From Pararge aegeria (taxonomy: Eukaryota > Arthropoda > Insecta > Lepidoptera > Nymphalidae): a stretch of DNA of 64,000 nt. The stretch is from the NCBI RefSeq assembly GCF_905163445.1, contig NC_053191.1, forward strand, positions 1,364,001 through 1,428,000. Reading direction: 5' to 3'. Below, piece by piece: positions 30,530 through 40,444 of this stretch. Numbering within the stretch: the first letter of the stretch is position 1; each line of letters starts with the position of its first letter. The translations under genes were made by a program, and so were the position numbers. Under the pieces are notes generated by a model. It searched no databases, was not told the DNA's origin, and was given only the letters and a program-made list of their open reading frames with translations.

Positions 30530-30763
30530 TTGAAACGTTTGAAGATAAGTTTTTGGAGCATCAATATAATGGCCAATGATCCAGAGATAGCCTATCCCAT
30601 CAATTCACATGAAAGCCCCATTAAGTCCGACACACGCTCCGATCGCCTTAATAGATTGTCCTGCTCGAGCGATGGTCTTGAAAACTCAAGGCAAGACGCT
30701 GTCTCGCGTCTGGTTTTTGTTTTTTATGCTTTTATGTATGTTTACCAAGATGCAATGTTGTAA
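30530..30763 (+). other. Unassigned block with a 77-codon open frame
   Basis: About 500 bp downstream of the CpG island on the same strand. The frame has an internal ATG at 30,569 followed by ANDPEIAYPINSHESPIKSD and TRSDRLNRLSCSSDG, hydrophilic and not obviously from a transposon. Local GC is higher than its flanks (ACACGCTCCGATCGCC). No splice donor stands out. It could be a host exon, part of an unrecognised element, or chance. Confidence 0.25.
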
Positions 30764-31265
30764 CAGAACTTTCAACTAAAAGCTTTTGTCTGCGTTAAGT
30801 TTAAAAGTTGATAAATCTCTGAAATTGCTTTGTATAGTCTTGAACCCCGCCGAATTATTTTAGAGAAATAAAAAGATGTTAATACTATAAAAACTGAGAA
30901 GGAGACTAAATATATCTGGGTATTAACCATAATTATGCAAAATATGCAACATCTATGCGTGGTTTACAGTGAAAGGCAATAAATAGAAAGTATATTTTAA
31001 CTTAATTCATAGGAGATTCGTAAATAACTCCGTTCATTAAATCAGTAGTAAGTAGGTATATCTAAAGATGATTTCTGAACGCAATTTAAATTATCGAATC
31101 AGCTCCCATCTACTATGCGAGTACCCTCAATATACCTTCCAGATATTTCTTCATTCATGCCAATTGTCGAACCAGGTCCTATCTAAATGTATCCTCGAAA
31201 TTATGTAGGAGCTATCAAAGAGGATAAATTAATTGGGAATAATACCGACCTTTGATGGCTCCTCT

Positions 31266-31320
31266 GAGGCTATAGCCTCACCGCAGAACATGAAGTACTT
31301 TAGTACTTCATGTTCTGCGG
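31266..31320. other. Two adjacent palindromes
   Basis: GAGGCTATAGCCTC (31,266-31,279) is a perfect 14-bp palindrome. One base later comes a 40-bp near-perfect palindrome (31,281-31,320): CCGCAGAACATGAAGTACT, a TT centre, and AGTACTTCATGTTCTGCGG. The 19-bp arms pair without mismatch. The segment lies in otherwise non-repetitive DNA. Confidence 0.85.
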
Positions 31321-31609
31321 TTTAACATCTGCTGTCATTAGTAACGTTGCCAACAACCGGATAACTGGTCGTTTTCATACATAACCCATAATTTGACAGC
31401 AACAGATGAAAACTGGGTCACAATCGACCAACATCGACTAGTAACTTTTAGAAATATACCCGAATAGCTTAACTAAAGTTTAGGTTTTCGCTTTTGATCG
31501 CTAATCCACGCTTTATTTGTGCTAAAGCTTGTCTGTTTGTTTTTTTACCAATTTTTGGTTCAACCATTGATTCTATCTTAATAAAATTTGGACTCCGATC
31601 TTTATATTA

Positions 31610-31640
<31 letters not shown>

Positions 31641-33009
31641 TTTATATTAACGATAGGCCAGCGCTTGACGACAATCATGGCCGTTAGAAAGCAATGAAAA
31701 ATCTTAATCCTCGAGATAAGCTTAGGATATTTTATTGACAGAAAAGCACCACTCATTCACTTTTGTTGCCTGTGAACTGGTTCACAGCTATCGGATCTTG
31801 GCGAAATTTGGTATAGAGGTAGCTTGCATCCTGGATTGCATATTCTACTTTTTATTCCGAGGTTGGCTCAGGATTTAAAAAAAAACACAAAAATCACTGG
31901 CTACAACTAGTAGGTATACTTATAAAGGTTGAGATAGGAAAGGGACAGATATTTTGATTATTATTGCTCCTACCTTTTCATAACTTACGTTTTTATGATC
32001 TATCGCCCAACAAACTTCTAACCTTGATATAATCACCCCAGCGGAAACGCTCACTTAACGGGTATATTTATAGCGTAACAAAACACTCCCGACGTCCAAT
32101 GGGATATTGAAAATGAGCCAGTTTATAAACACCCCATAATTTGAAATGCTTTACAAAACAAACAGGTTTTACGAGCGAGGTTTTGAATTTAACTTTGTTT
32201 GAACCTCTGGCTTACAATTAACGTAGACTTTAGTTATCTATATATTTTTTAGTCTTACTTTCGCAGAATAATCGACTATCGATTAATCACTAGTGTTCGC
32301 AGTAAATAAAAGAAAATCTGACAGGTTCTTTGTTGAAATATTACACGACGTGTTTTGCATTGGTCATATCCTAAGTTACTTGGTTTACTTACCTTTTTAT
32401 TATTTACTGTCTAGCAGTATGGCTTATAAAATTTTAATAACTAGCTGTGTTTTTTACTTCAATTAAATGTTACTAAAGATTAATCGTAAAACTGATCTAT
32501 GCAAAACTGATTTGATATTTTTGAACGCAAATACCAACAAAAGTTTATATTTAAATAGATAGACTTTTTTAAGTTCGCTTTGATGACTTTAGTGATGATA
32601 AGATGATTTTTTCTACATTATTAATCTTTTAACCAACATTTTATACATTAATATAGTTATCAAATCATCCAAGTACAAAGTAAATGTGCGGTTTTAACGT
32701 CTGCTGTAGATTAATTATAACAACTCTTTAACAAGAAATTAAATGACGAAGCAATCCTTGGTTGCGTCAATCCTAAAATATGTATCAAGCTATAAACTTA
32801 AATCCATAGTTCTAAGTATTTTACTATATTGAAATATTAAAAAAAAGTGTTATTCCGCTGACTCTGCTAGTTATCACTATGAAAAAAAAATAGGAATCTG
32901 TTTAGTTTTCATTTATTTGTTTTGCAATGATTTTTTCGTCTCTTTTTTGATCGTTTCACTTTTGTTTTAATTATTAATACCCTTTGACATTGATTCTACA
33001 TTGTGATCA
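31321..33009. other. AT-rich, largely unique-looking stretch
   Basis: About 1.7 kb with few copies of the window's repeat families. It holds a TA dinucleotide tract at 31,601-31,640. No convincing ORF was seen; intronic or intergenic DNA is the default reading. Confidence 0.45.
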
Positions 33010-33150
33010 TATTTAGATTTTTTATACTCATTTCATACTATAATTGTACGTCCGGCTGTTGGTTTACTGTTTCGAATGCTTTTCTAGGCCTTGTCAACTT
33101 GCTTTCTATGTGTAAACAGTGAACAATTAAATTTTATTCTATTCTATTCT
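33010..33150 (+). mobile_element. LINE-D-like 3' tail
   Basis: Ends in AATTTTATTCTATTCTATTC as does the LINE-D copy at 9.0 kb; the preceding UTR is too diverged to align by eye. Confidence 0.45.
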
Positions 33151-33689
33151 TATTTGTTCGGAGCAATAAGGTGCAGTTTGAACATCTCTGTGCATCTAAC
33201 TATAAACTCTTTCATGGAGCCTTCGCCCATCGCTTTCATTGATCGTCTAGTTACATCATCTCTTACGATACCATCGCTCTCTGTCATTGCTAATTGTGCA
33301 AGTGCGACCGATCGTAATGAGATTTATGCGAGTTTAAACGTCTATTGAAGCTGGTGATAGTAGGGGACCTTTTTCATCATCATCGATAACCTATAACACT
33401 CCACTGCTTTACTAAAGGCCATGGGAGGGGTTGCAAAAGAACTATACTTAGTAGCCTTTCTTAAGAATCGGGCTATCAAATGCAAAAATATTTTTTTAAT
33501 TTTTGATAAAGAGATTAGAAAAAAAAACAACTTGTACTAAGTGCGATACCAACTAAAAAGCAAGGAATACGTAACTGAGGTAACGAACAATAAAAAAAAA
33601 AACCTTTTTGTTTTGAAGTCGGCTTAAGAAACCAACTTTTCAGTTTCTTTATTAATTTAGATTCCGAAAGCACTTTGAAACCTGCAACA
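33151..33689. other. Unassigned, small LINE-like scrap at 33,370-33,430
   Basis: CATCATCATCGATAACCTATA and TTTACTAAAGGCCATGGGAG suggest a minus-strand repeat end. Otherwise nothing is recognised. Confidence 0.35.
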
Positions 33690-33935
33690 TCGCAATTTTA
33701 TAAATTTAAATGCACATACAAATTTTCGAAACCGACACGATTTGTACCCGCGGCTCCCTGGCAATCGCGGCCCGAGCGCTTTGACCACACAGCTATGGCT
33801 CTCCTTCTGCCGATGCCCAAATTAGTATACGCATTTATATTAGTCTTATATTATTAGCGACTACGATCCGTAGCTTAGTCGTCAGGTTCAAATCCTGTCG
33901 GTTCCGAAAATTTTAATATGCATTTTAAATTAATA
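33690..33935. repeat. SINE-4: head-to-head inverted pair of tRNA-like elements
   Basis: Minus copy at about 33,690-33,803: complement reads GGAGAGCCATAGCTGTGTGG, then GGGTACAAATCGTGTCGG, then TTTCGAAAATTTG. Plus copy at about 33,866-33,935: TCCGTAGCTTAGTCGTC, GGTTCAAATCCTGTCGG, TTCCGAAAATTTTAATATGC. Both have A- and B-box-like motifs and the same tail, so they are one tRNA-derived family in opposite orientation. The plus copy lacks the anticodon region, so neither is a tRNA gene. Confidence 0.6.
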
Positions 33936-34214
33936 AAATGGACATTTCCTCAAAGTGTAGGTAAAAACCTTATTAAAAATTATAAAACATTCCAATGTTT
34001 CTGAGAAAAATATATCAGTTCGAGTCTACAACAATATAGAAAATGGCCTTATTGAAATAATGAATAATTTTATTTGTCTCAAGAGCAATGATGCTTGAAA
34101 GCAATCAGTTCCGCTTTTATCTGCCCACAATATAGAATTATAATATCTACAAGTACGTATAGGCAGTTAAGAACATCGAAGCATGTGATTCAAAGACACA
34201 AATAAAAGTGGCGA

Positions 34215-34460
34215 TAAAGTCAAAGTTAAAGTCAAAAATATCTTTATTCTAGTCCAAGCCCATAGGTGGCACTTTTGATGCGTACACTAAAGGAGAATTA
34301 CATGGTAGTGAGATGATGGCGATAACCATAAACTTAAAACTAAAGCTACGAGGGTTCCAAACGCGTCCTGGTCTAAGAAGTAGCCCACAACAAACTTAGC
34401 CAGGTGTTTTTTTTGTTATCACCATCTCATATTGTCATTTAAAATTATTAGAAGAGCAAC
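34215..34460 (-). mobile_element. LINE-A 3' UTR fragment
   Basis: AAAGTCAAAGTTAAAGTCAA, GGCACTTTTGATGCGTACAC, GAGATGATGGCGATAACCAT, CTACGAGGGTTCCAAACGCG, then TTTGTTATCACCATCTCA. This is the full 3' UTR in reverse, plus a few bases of the polymerase end. Confidence 0.8.
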
Positions 34461-34639
34461 TTGGTTAGAGAAATAATTCACACTCGAGCTTTTTTATCGA
34501 TTACTTAGTAGTCCTTTATACTATAATATGACTTTTCTATAAGCTTACGTTTAATACAAACTTTATACTTTTTAAGAGACATCTCCAATATGTCAATCGG
34601 TGGTTTATCGTATAATTAGAAAGCCTAGTGGGAAGGACA

Positions 34640-34960
34640 AATTCAAATTCAAAAATGTTTTATTCATGTAGACCTTATTACAGGCACTTATGAAGCGTTC
34701 ATACATTTAACATGTTACACTAATGTTAGTGATGGTGCTAACTGCATTGGACGTTGGGCTGAATTTATTTACCCGGCTAAGTTTGTTGTGGGTTCTTCTT
34801 AGTCCAGGGCGCGTTTGGAACCCTCGTAGCTTTAGATTTAAGTTGGCGAACGAAGTTATCACCATCCCGTTACAATTATGTAAACAAATATGTATGAACG
34901 CTTCATAAGTGCCTGTGATAGGCTTACATGAATAAAGAAATTTTGAATTTCCAAAGCGAT
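34640..34960. mobile_element. LINE-A tails in inverted pair
   Basis: A minus tail (34,640-34,720: CAAATTCAAAAATGTTTTAT, CACTTATGAAGCGTTCATAC) is followed by a plus 3' UTR (34,770-34,960: CCCGGCTAAGTTTGTTGTGG, GGGCGCGTTTGGAACCCTCG, TATGAACGCTTCATAAGTGC, AATAAAGAAATTTTGAATTT). The two ends are complementary over about 60 bp. Confidence 0.75.
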
Positions 34961-35214
34961 CGAGATGTCAGAGTTATGTATATGCGTTTAAGCAATGAAA
35001 TAGGTAAGTACTGTAATGATTTAGTATTTCTGAAATATCGAACAATAGGACAGGTACTCGTATGTTTACCTGGCAATCACTTTATTCGGAATTTGATAAA
35101 GGTTACTGAACCTATTTCAAGTAGGTATACATATAGAGATTTTTTAAGCGATATCTGTCCTTGGTATTTTTAGATGCGAGAGTGTTTGTTTGCCCTTCTT
35201 TCACGCAGCAAAAA

Positions 35215-35262
35215 AGCTTTGGGGCTAGATGACGATGTGTGTATTGTCGTTTTTATTTATTT
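35215..35262 (+). mobile_element. SINE-1 tail scrap
   Basis: TTTGGGGCTAGATGACGATG, then TGTGTATTGTCG and TTTATTTATTTT. Confidence 0.65.
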
Positions 35263-35382
35263 TAGGATAGTACAAAGAATCCTTTAATATCGGAAAATCA
35301 CTGCGGAAAACTAACTAATATTATTAATACGAAATGTGTTAATTCCTTGTCTTTCTTTCACGCAGCAACCTTCAGTGTAATA

Positions 35383-35530
35383 AAGTCAAAGTCAAATATG
35401 TCTTTATTCAAATAGGCACATATATGGCACTTTTGATGCGAACATTACATGGAAAATATAACATAGAAGTGAGTTGATGGCGATAACTAAATTCGTCAAC
35501 TTAAAACTAAAGCTTAAAATATGGCAATAT
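35383..35530 (-). mobile_element. LINE-A 3' end fragment
   Basis: AAAGTCAAAGTCAAATATGT, TTGATGCGAACATTACATGG and GATGGCGATAACTAAATTCG; reversed LINE-A tail. Confidence 0.7.
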
Positions 35531-35589
35531 CCCAGCTAGTTGTCAATACAATCAATATAACTAATAACAATATAATATTAAGTTACAAA

Positions 35590-35745
35590 TAAACTTAAGT
35601 TAAAAGTTACTTAAGGTAAAAAAACATTAAGTTGGTTTATTGGTATAGTGACTCTACCACCGGTTTGGAAAGCAAATGATACTGAGAAGAATCCGGCAAG
35701 AAAGGCTGCAGTTTCTCTCGGGCAATTAAGTTCATCGCAGATTCT
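35590..35745 (-). mobile_element. LINE-B 3' UTR fragment
   Basis: GTGACTCTACCACCGGTTTG, then AGAAGAATCCGGCAAGAAAG and GCAGTTTCTC; reversed LINE-B UTR without its tail. Confidence 0.6.
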
Positions 35746-35814
35746 TAAAATATAGATCAAATAAGAAAATATATGATATGTTTACCCATATATATTAAGC
35801 GACTGTTAACTATG

Positions 35815-36180
35815 GGCCTCATAACAAGGCTCAGAGTCACTCAGCGAGCGATGGAGAGAGCTATGCTCGGAGTATCTACGTGATAAAATCAGAAATGTGG
35901 AGATCCGTAGAAGAACCAGAGTTACCAACCTAGCTCAACGAGTCGCTGTGCTGAAGTGGCAATGGGCGGGGCACATAGTTCGGAGGAGGGATGGACGTTG
36001 GACAAGGTGCTGGAATGGCAGCCACGCACTGGTAAACGCAGCTTTGATCGACTCTCGGCGAGGTGGACGGACGACATTAGGCGCGTCGCAGGTAGCCGCT
36101 GGATCCAAACGGCACAAAACCGTGGAATTTGGAACTCCCTACAAAAGACCTATGTCCAGCAGTGGACGTCTATCGGTTGA
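35815..36180 (+). pseudogene. RTE-type LINE polymerase C-terminus
   Basis: The reading frame, with one stop and one shift, gives RAMERAMLGVS, KIRNVEIRRRTRVTNLAQRV, AVLKWQWAGHIVRR, then VLEWQPRTGKRSFDRLSARW, TDDIRRVAGSRWIQTAQNRG and YVQQWTSIG to a stop. This is the typical end of RTE-type insect LINE proteins (LKW.WAGH..R.......W.P......GRP..RW.DD....AG..W...AQ.R..W). The catalytic domains are missing. A diverged relative lies at 46,880-47,475, and a scrap at 17,085. Confidence 0.85.
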
Positions 36181-36395
36181 TATGATACTAAAGCGACATA
36201 ATTTCCGTTTGTTTAGTGATAACGACTATGACATCATGAGGTATCTTTGTGACTTCTGAGTCTCAATACAAAACTGAAGTGTAACACCCTCCCGCACACA
36301 TACACAAAAACAAACAAAACTGGCACGTCGAACTTAAAACACTCGGTAATTTTTGCGTCGGGGTTAGTTATACTCATCAAAAGTATAATTATACA

Positions 36396-36598
36396 GCCGG
36401 TTGGCGCAGTGGGCAGCGACCCTGTTTTTTGTGTCCTAAGGCGGTGGGTTCGATTCCCACAAATGAAAAAATGTTTGTTTGATTGACATGAATGTTTTCA
36501 ATGTCTGGGTCTTCATCTGTATATTATAAGTATTTATGTGTATAATATTCATAAAAAGATTCATCAGCTATCATAGTACCCATATCACAAACTAAGCT
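36396..36598 (+). mobile_element. SINE-1 copy, plus member of an inverted pair
   Basis: AGCCGGTTGGCGCAGTGGGC (A box), GGTGGGTTCGATTCCCACAA (B box), CAATGTCTGGGTCTTCATC and AGTACCCATATCACAAACTA. It lacks the last about 50 bp and abuts the inverted copy. Confidence 0.85.
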
Positions 36599-36599
36599 A

Positions 36600-36795
36600 A
36601 ACTGATGAAACTAACTGATGAGTATGTTTATGATTAATATAAATAAATACTTTTAAAATGTATGCATATAATAACACCCAGACAATGAAAACATACGTGT
36701 TCATCACACAAAAATGTTCCAGTTGTGGGAATCGAATCCACCACGTTGGACTCAGAAAGCAGGGTCGCTGCCCACTGAGCAAATCGACTGTCAAA
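36600..36795 (-). mobile_element. SINE-1 copy, minus member of an inverted pair
   Basis: AACACCCAGACAATGAAAAC, TTCCAGTTGTGGGAATCGAA, GAAAGCAGGGTCGCTGCCCA: head at the right. Together with the plus copy it makes a tail-to-tail inverted repeat with arms of nearly 200 bp and almost no spacer. Confidence 0.85.
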
Positions 36796-36999
36796 TTAAA
36801 AAACTACTGTAGCAGTAGTTATGTTTCAAACCAAGTAGAATAAAACAATAACATATTACTTAGCGATTAATATTTGCCTATTTACTCGTTATGCTTACAA
36901 ACAAATTGTTTGAACATTACCTTTGTCTTTTTGATTATGTACTTGCACTTGAATATAATATTAATAGATAATAATAGTTAGACAGCGCGTCGCCAGAAG

Positions 37000-37225
37000 C
37001 CGGGAGTTACTGCTTACCATTAAAAAGCGAAAAGTCTGGGCCACATTCTGAAACATGAGCGATACCAACTGCTCTAGCTCATAATGATGGGCAGAGTAGA
37101 GGGCAAACGACGTGTTAGAAGGAGGAAGAAGTCATGGACCAATATCGTAAGCATGGGAACATTGTTTCGCTTGGCCCAAGACTACGAGAAGTTCGCTGAG
37201 CTGACGGCCAACCTCCAGTAGTAGA
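37000..37225 (+). pseudogene. LINE-H polymerase C-terminal remnant
   Basis: Reads, with shifts, LGHILKHERYQLL, LIMMGRVEGKRRVRRRKKSW, NIVSMGTLFRLAQDY and a stop after ELTANLQ. The order LGH..R..RY.LL..I..GK.EGKR...RR..SW is typical of the end of insect non-LTR polymerases distinct from the RTE copies here. An AG dinucleotide run (37,230-37,255) follows. Confidence 0.65.
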
Positions 37226-37255
37226 AAGTCACAGAGAGAGAGAGAGAGAGAGAGA

Positions 37256-37789
37256 CACTTGAAAAAAGGTTGTTAAATTAATCAATCAATTAGATAGCAA
37301 CGATTACGGATACCTCTAACCAAATATGTAAAATCGTTTACCTGTTTATGAACTGAAAACATCTGAGAAATTCACATTGCACAAATTAACTATCAAATCA
37401 GTAAAAACTTATTACGCAGAGTCTAGATCAATTAATTAGACGTTATGTATTGCAGATAGTTCTTGCTGGTATACATACTCAAACATTAGCTGTATTTGAA
37501 AATTTCCTTTGAAACTTCCGAGGCAAACTCCATAAATTTCACTTTTGGAGTTAAAGTTCAAGAGTATCGCTTCTGTTAGCTTTAGTTAATTATTAGAAAG
37601 AAGATAATTTCAATAATATAAATAGTTATGACTCCAATTAATAGATAATTATTGGTGATAACATGTAAATTTACACAAAAGAAAAACAATCCAAAAATTC
37701 CACATTAAAGAACCGAAAAAAATATGTATAATAATGCCTACAATTCAAACCAAAGGCACCTACGAACAAAATTGTTTAGCAACTCGGTG
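37256..37789. other. Nothing recognised
   Basis: About 530 bp of AT-rich sequence without a supported feature. Confidence 0.4.
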
Positions 37790-38330
37790 AAAAAGGCCTA
37801 TCCATGAGTTCAATGCACCATCAATTATCCTGCGTTATTTTTGACTAGAGTAAAGCTTTTGATTGCGTTGTCTACTGTTAGTTCTGGGTTCGGCTTACCA
37901 AATTTAAACCGCTGTTTAATCGCTATTACAGCTTAGTTTTAAATTTAGATTACCGATAATGGTATATATAGCGATAATGATGTTAGACAAGGCTGTGTAC
38001 CTTCTCCTATAATGTTTAATATCTACGGAGGATACAGAAATAAGGCAAACTCTTTTATATTTGATAGAGACATAGCAGCATAGTAGTAAGGTTGATACTC
38101 CTCTTTTAAGGAAAGGATTGAAACAATAAGCAAAGTGATGGATCTGTTTATAAACGTAATCTAAAAAAAATTATAACGGTATTGATTTTAGATCACATCA
38201 CTTAAATCTGACTGGTAATTTAAATCTTGAAAACTTAATTCATCAAGAAAATTCTAAGTTTAACCTATAATTAGAAAGCGCTATGTTAGAACTGAGTTGA
38301 AATTGGAAAAAAGGAATAGATTAGTGCGTT
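37790..38330 (+). pseudogene. Decayed LINE reverse transcriptase core
   Basis: Broken frames still show SKAFDCVVYC (37,852-37,880; the D.SKAFD block of reverse transcriptase motif A) and, about 110 bp later, DNDVRQGCVPSPIMFNIYGG (the VRQGC.LSP.LFN.Y block). The FADD box cannot be found. Stops and indels are numerous, so this is an old copy. It may belong with the LINE-F 3' end that follows at 38,375, but the link is unproven. Confidence 0.65.
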
Positions 38331-38374
38331 ACATAGTCGTTTTTAAAGAGTAGTGGCCAATTAATATAGTATAG

Positions 38375-38600
38375 CTTTTAGTGACAGAGCTCGTCCGGGA
38401 TAGTACTACCTCCACGCTTAATTCTGTTGCTGAACAACATTGTTGCGATGCTGTGCTCCGGTCTACAGATCTTGGATGCCAGTGTTATTACCGGCATATT
38501 AGGATTAACATCTACGCCTCAGGTTGACACAGGGCGGCATGCTGCAGGATGTGTTCCTTACCTTGCTCACCATCAGGTGGGTAATCTACGCCAAATATTC
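38375..38600 (+). mobile_element. LINE-F 3' fragment
   Basis: AGAGCTCGTCCGGGATAGTA, CTGTGCTCCGGTCTACAG, GTGTTATTACCGGCATATTAGG, ATCTACGCCTCAGGTTGACA and CTCACCATCAGGTGGGTAAT. The same ordered blocks recur at 62,716-62,990 and, shortened, at 56,840-56,950. It resembles 3' regions of lepidopteran LINEs. Confidence 0.55.
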
Positions 38601-38619
38601 ATCATTATAAAATTACTGG

Positions 38620-38950
38620 CCCACTACGGGGTACGGGTTATGAGAAGCAGTTCGGGGCGCAGTCCACTATGTTAGCCCAGTGCGGATTGGTGGACTCCAC
38701 ACACCTTTGAGAATATAATAGAGAACTATCAGGCATGTAGTCGCGTGCACAAGGTTTTTGACCAGGGTATGCATAAAGAAAAATGGCATATTAATATGCC
38801 AATGGCATAAGTTATACAAGAAATTTAGGGGAGGCTGCTTTTGTGCGTGTATGAAGTGCACGCCACTGCAGGCATGCAGGTTTCCTCACGATGCTTTCCT
38901 TCAGCGTTGAAGCAAGTGATATTTTAATTACTTAAAGCTCACGTAAGGGT
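38620..38950 (-). mobile_element. SINE-2 copy split by a hAT-type MITE
   Basis: The left part (38,620-38,737: GCCCACTACGGGGTACGGG, GTGCGGATTGGTGGACTCC, GAACTATCAGGCATG) and right part (38,869-38,950: CAGGCATGCAGGTTTCCTC, GTTGAAGCAAGTGATATTTT) rejoin perfectly if the MITE and one CAGGCATG are removed. Confidence 0.85.
38738..38868. mobile_element. hAT-type MITE nested in SINE-2, 8-bp target duplication
   Basis: 131 bp, right end GTGCACGCCACTG intact and left end TAGTCGCGTGCAC slightly mutated from CAGTGGCGTGCAC. It is flanked by CAGGCATG at 38,730-38,737 and 38,869-38,876, a site that occurs once in uninterrupted SINE-2 copies. Same family as 17,262-17,414. Confidence 0.9.
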
Positions 38951-38968
38951 TTAATATCTGGTTTACCC

Positions 38969-39503
38969 TAAAGGTCGGTACTGACCAACGTTACGAGGTG
39001 TAATGTAACATTTGCGTACGCATCGACCATGTTACGCTGTGTTTTAAAATGGGCGTAACATGCTCGACAAAACACTGTGCTCCGCTTTCGCGGTTAGTTG
39101 TTCACTCAAGATAGCCGACAGCGAGGACGCATTGGTATCTTGATTCTACTTAATTATTGTTTCATCCAAACAAAAGAAGAAGAATTAAAAAGAAAAAATA
39201 TTCCAAGCGTCTTCTTTCTTTAGTTTGTTATAATGCTTTGTATGAGCTGGGTTCCACAACACTTCCTCTTCTCTATATTTTTCTATAAAATACAGAGTTT
39301 TTACATTGTGCCACTTCATGTTTTAAGAAATAAATACAAGAAGAACGACATGTGATTACTCGCGACGCGCGTGCGCTCGGAACGACTTGCAAAAGCCGCT
39401 CGTTGCTCGCTGGTTTCCCCGTAACACGACGTACTGACTACACGAATGCTCGCGATGTAACACGTTACATTACGCCCTGTAACGCCGGTCAGTACCCACC
39501 TTA
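38969..39503. mobile_element. Non-autonomous DNA transposon with long terminal inverted repeats
   Basis: Left end AAAGGTCGGTACTGACCAAC, GTTACGAGGTGTAATGTAAC faces right end GTTACATTACGCCCTGTAAC, GCCGGTCAGTACCCACCTTA. The inverted repeats are about 45-50 bp at roughly 80 percent identity. The about 535-bp unit has no transposase ORF; the interior has CpG-rich patches (CTCGCGACGCGCGTGCGCTC). GGTTTACCC before and GGTTACCC after may be an eroded target duplication. Superfamily not determined. Confidence 0.75.
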
Positions 39504-39521
39504 ACAGGTTACCCATTTGCG

Positions 39522-39560
39522 AGGTGAGATTGCAGCCCAGGGGTATTGTGTAGTGGATTG
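39522..39560 (+). mobile_element. SINE-3 tail scrap
   Basis: GAGGTGAGATTGCAGCCCAG then TGTGTAGTGGATTG matches the SINE-3 3' end. Confidence 0.5.
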
Positions 39561-39694
39561 AAGAACTTCATTAGAAACTTGAATCTTAATTACCTTAGCC
39601 AATGGGATCAATTAAAGTCAGCATAAAAATTCACGGCTATTAAACCTCGCTAATTAATCTCGTAGCTATTAGGAAAATTAATTTACCAGTCTGG

Positions 39695-39770
39695 TGCATT
39701 GGTCTAGTGGTTACCTATTTCACTACTGACACTAATCACAAGGTTCAATTTTCAAACTCGCTTGGAACAA
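39695..39770 (+). repeat. tRNA-like SINE head
   Basis: A-box-like TGGTCTAGTGGTTACC and B-box-like GGTTCAATTTTC at the spacing of a tRNA, but no foldable cloverleaf; likely a SINE head of another family. Confidence 0.4.
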
Positions 39771-39786
39771 ATATTTATTTTTATGA

Positions 39787-39870
39787 AAATTAAGCTTGAT
39801 TTGCTGTACTCCGCGAAAATCAGGAGAATCTGCATGGTATAATGTAGATGGCGATGTGTGTATTATTAAA
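39787..39870 (+). mobile_element. IR-1 fragment fused to a SINE-1 tail
   Basis: AATTAAGCTTGATTTGCTGT, ACTCCGCGAAAATCAGGAGA, ATCTGCATGGTATAAT match the IR-1 arm. At 39,844 the sequence switches to the SINE-1 tail TAGATGGCGATGTGTGTATT. Confidence 0.65.
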
Positions 39871-40444
39871 GTTTATTTTTTTATTTATTATTTCTTAATA
39901 TAATACTTTCTCGGACGAGGTCAGCCACAAAAAGGCTATGTACTACTACTAAAGTAGCTTTAAATTCCTCTCTTTTATGGGAAATCAGGAATTTGGAGCT
40001 GAGACTCATTCCTGTGCCCTGCTGTACAGTTATAGGCAGCGGCTAATAATGATGCACGATGCACTGAGCACGAAAGATATAAAAAAGTCACTTCGATTCG
40101 AAATGATTATATGAAACGCCATTATATGAAAGGTAATATGCCGGTAACTTGACAGCTAGACAATTGCATCTAGATAATCGCCGAGCTAGCCCGTTAGGCT
40201 AGATAATGTCCGTTGTCTTGTCACACGTTAGGATATAATTAAGCCCGGTGCGAAACCTGTATCAAGATGCTATCAATGTGACGTCATAGTTTAACTATCA
40301 TACAGTTGGGCTCGATGGTTAATGGCTCATAAGTAACCTAACAACCTTTAAACAAAGGAAAAGTGCCTTCCTTCAAGTCAGCTTACTCTATAAGCAATTT
40401 TACAACGATTAAACACAGCGGTCTATCTTTTCAAAGATTATTTA
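39871..40444. other. Nothing recognised
   Basis: About 570 bp, no supported feature. Confidence 0.4.

Noticed and set aside
35897..36259. 120-codon ORF overlapping the RTE fragment
   Set aside because: The first part is the RTE C-terminus, but the frame then leaves the RTE reading and continues in a meaningless frame, so it is not a separate gene.
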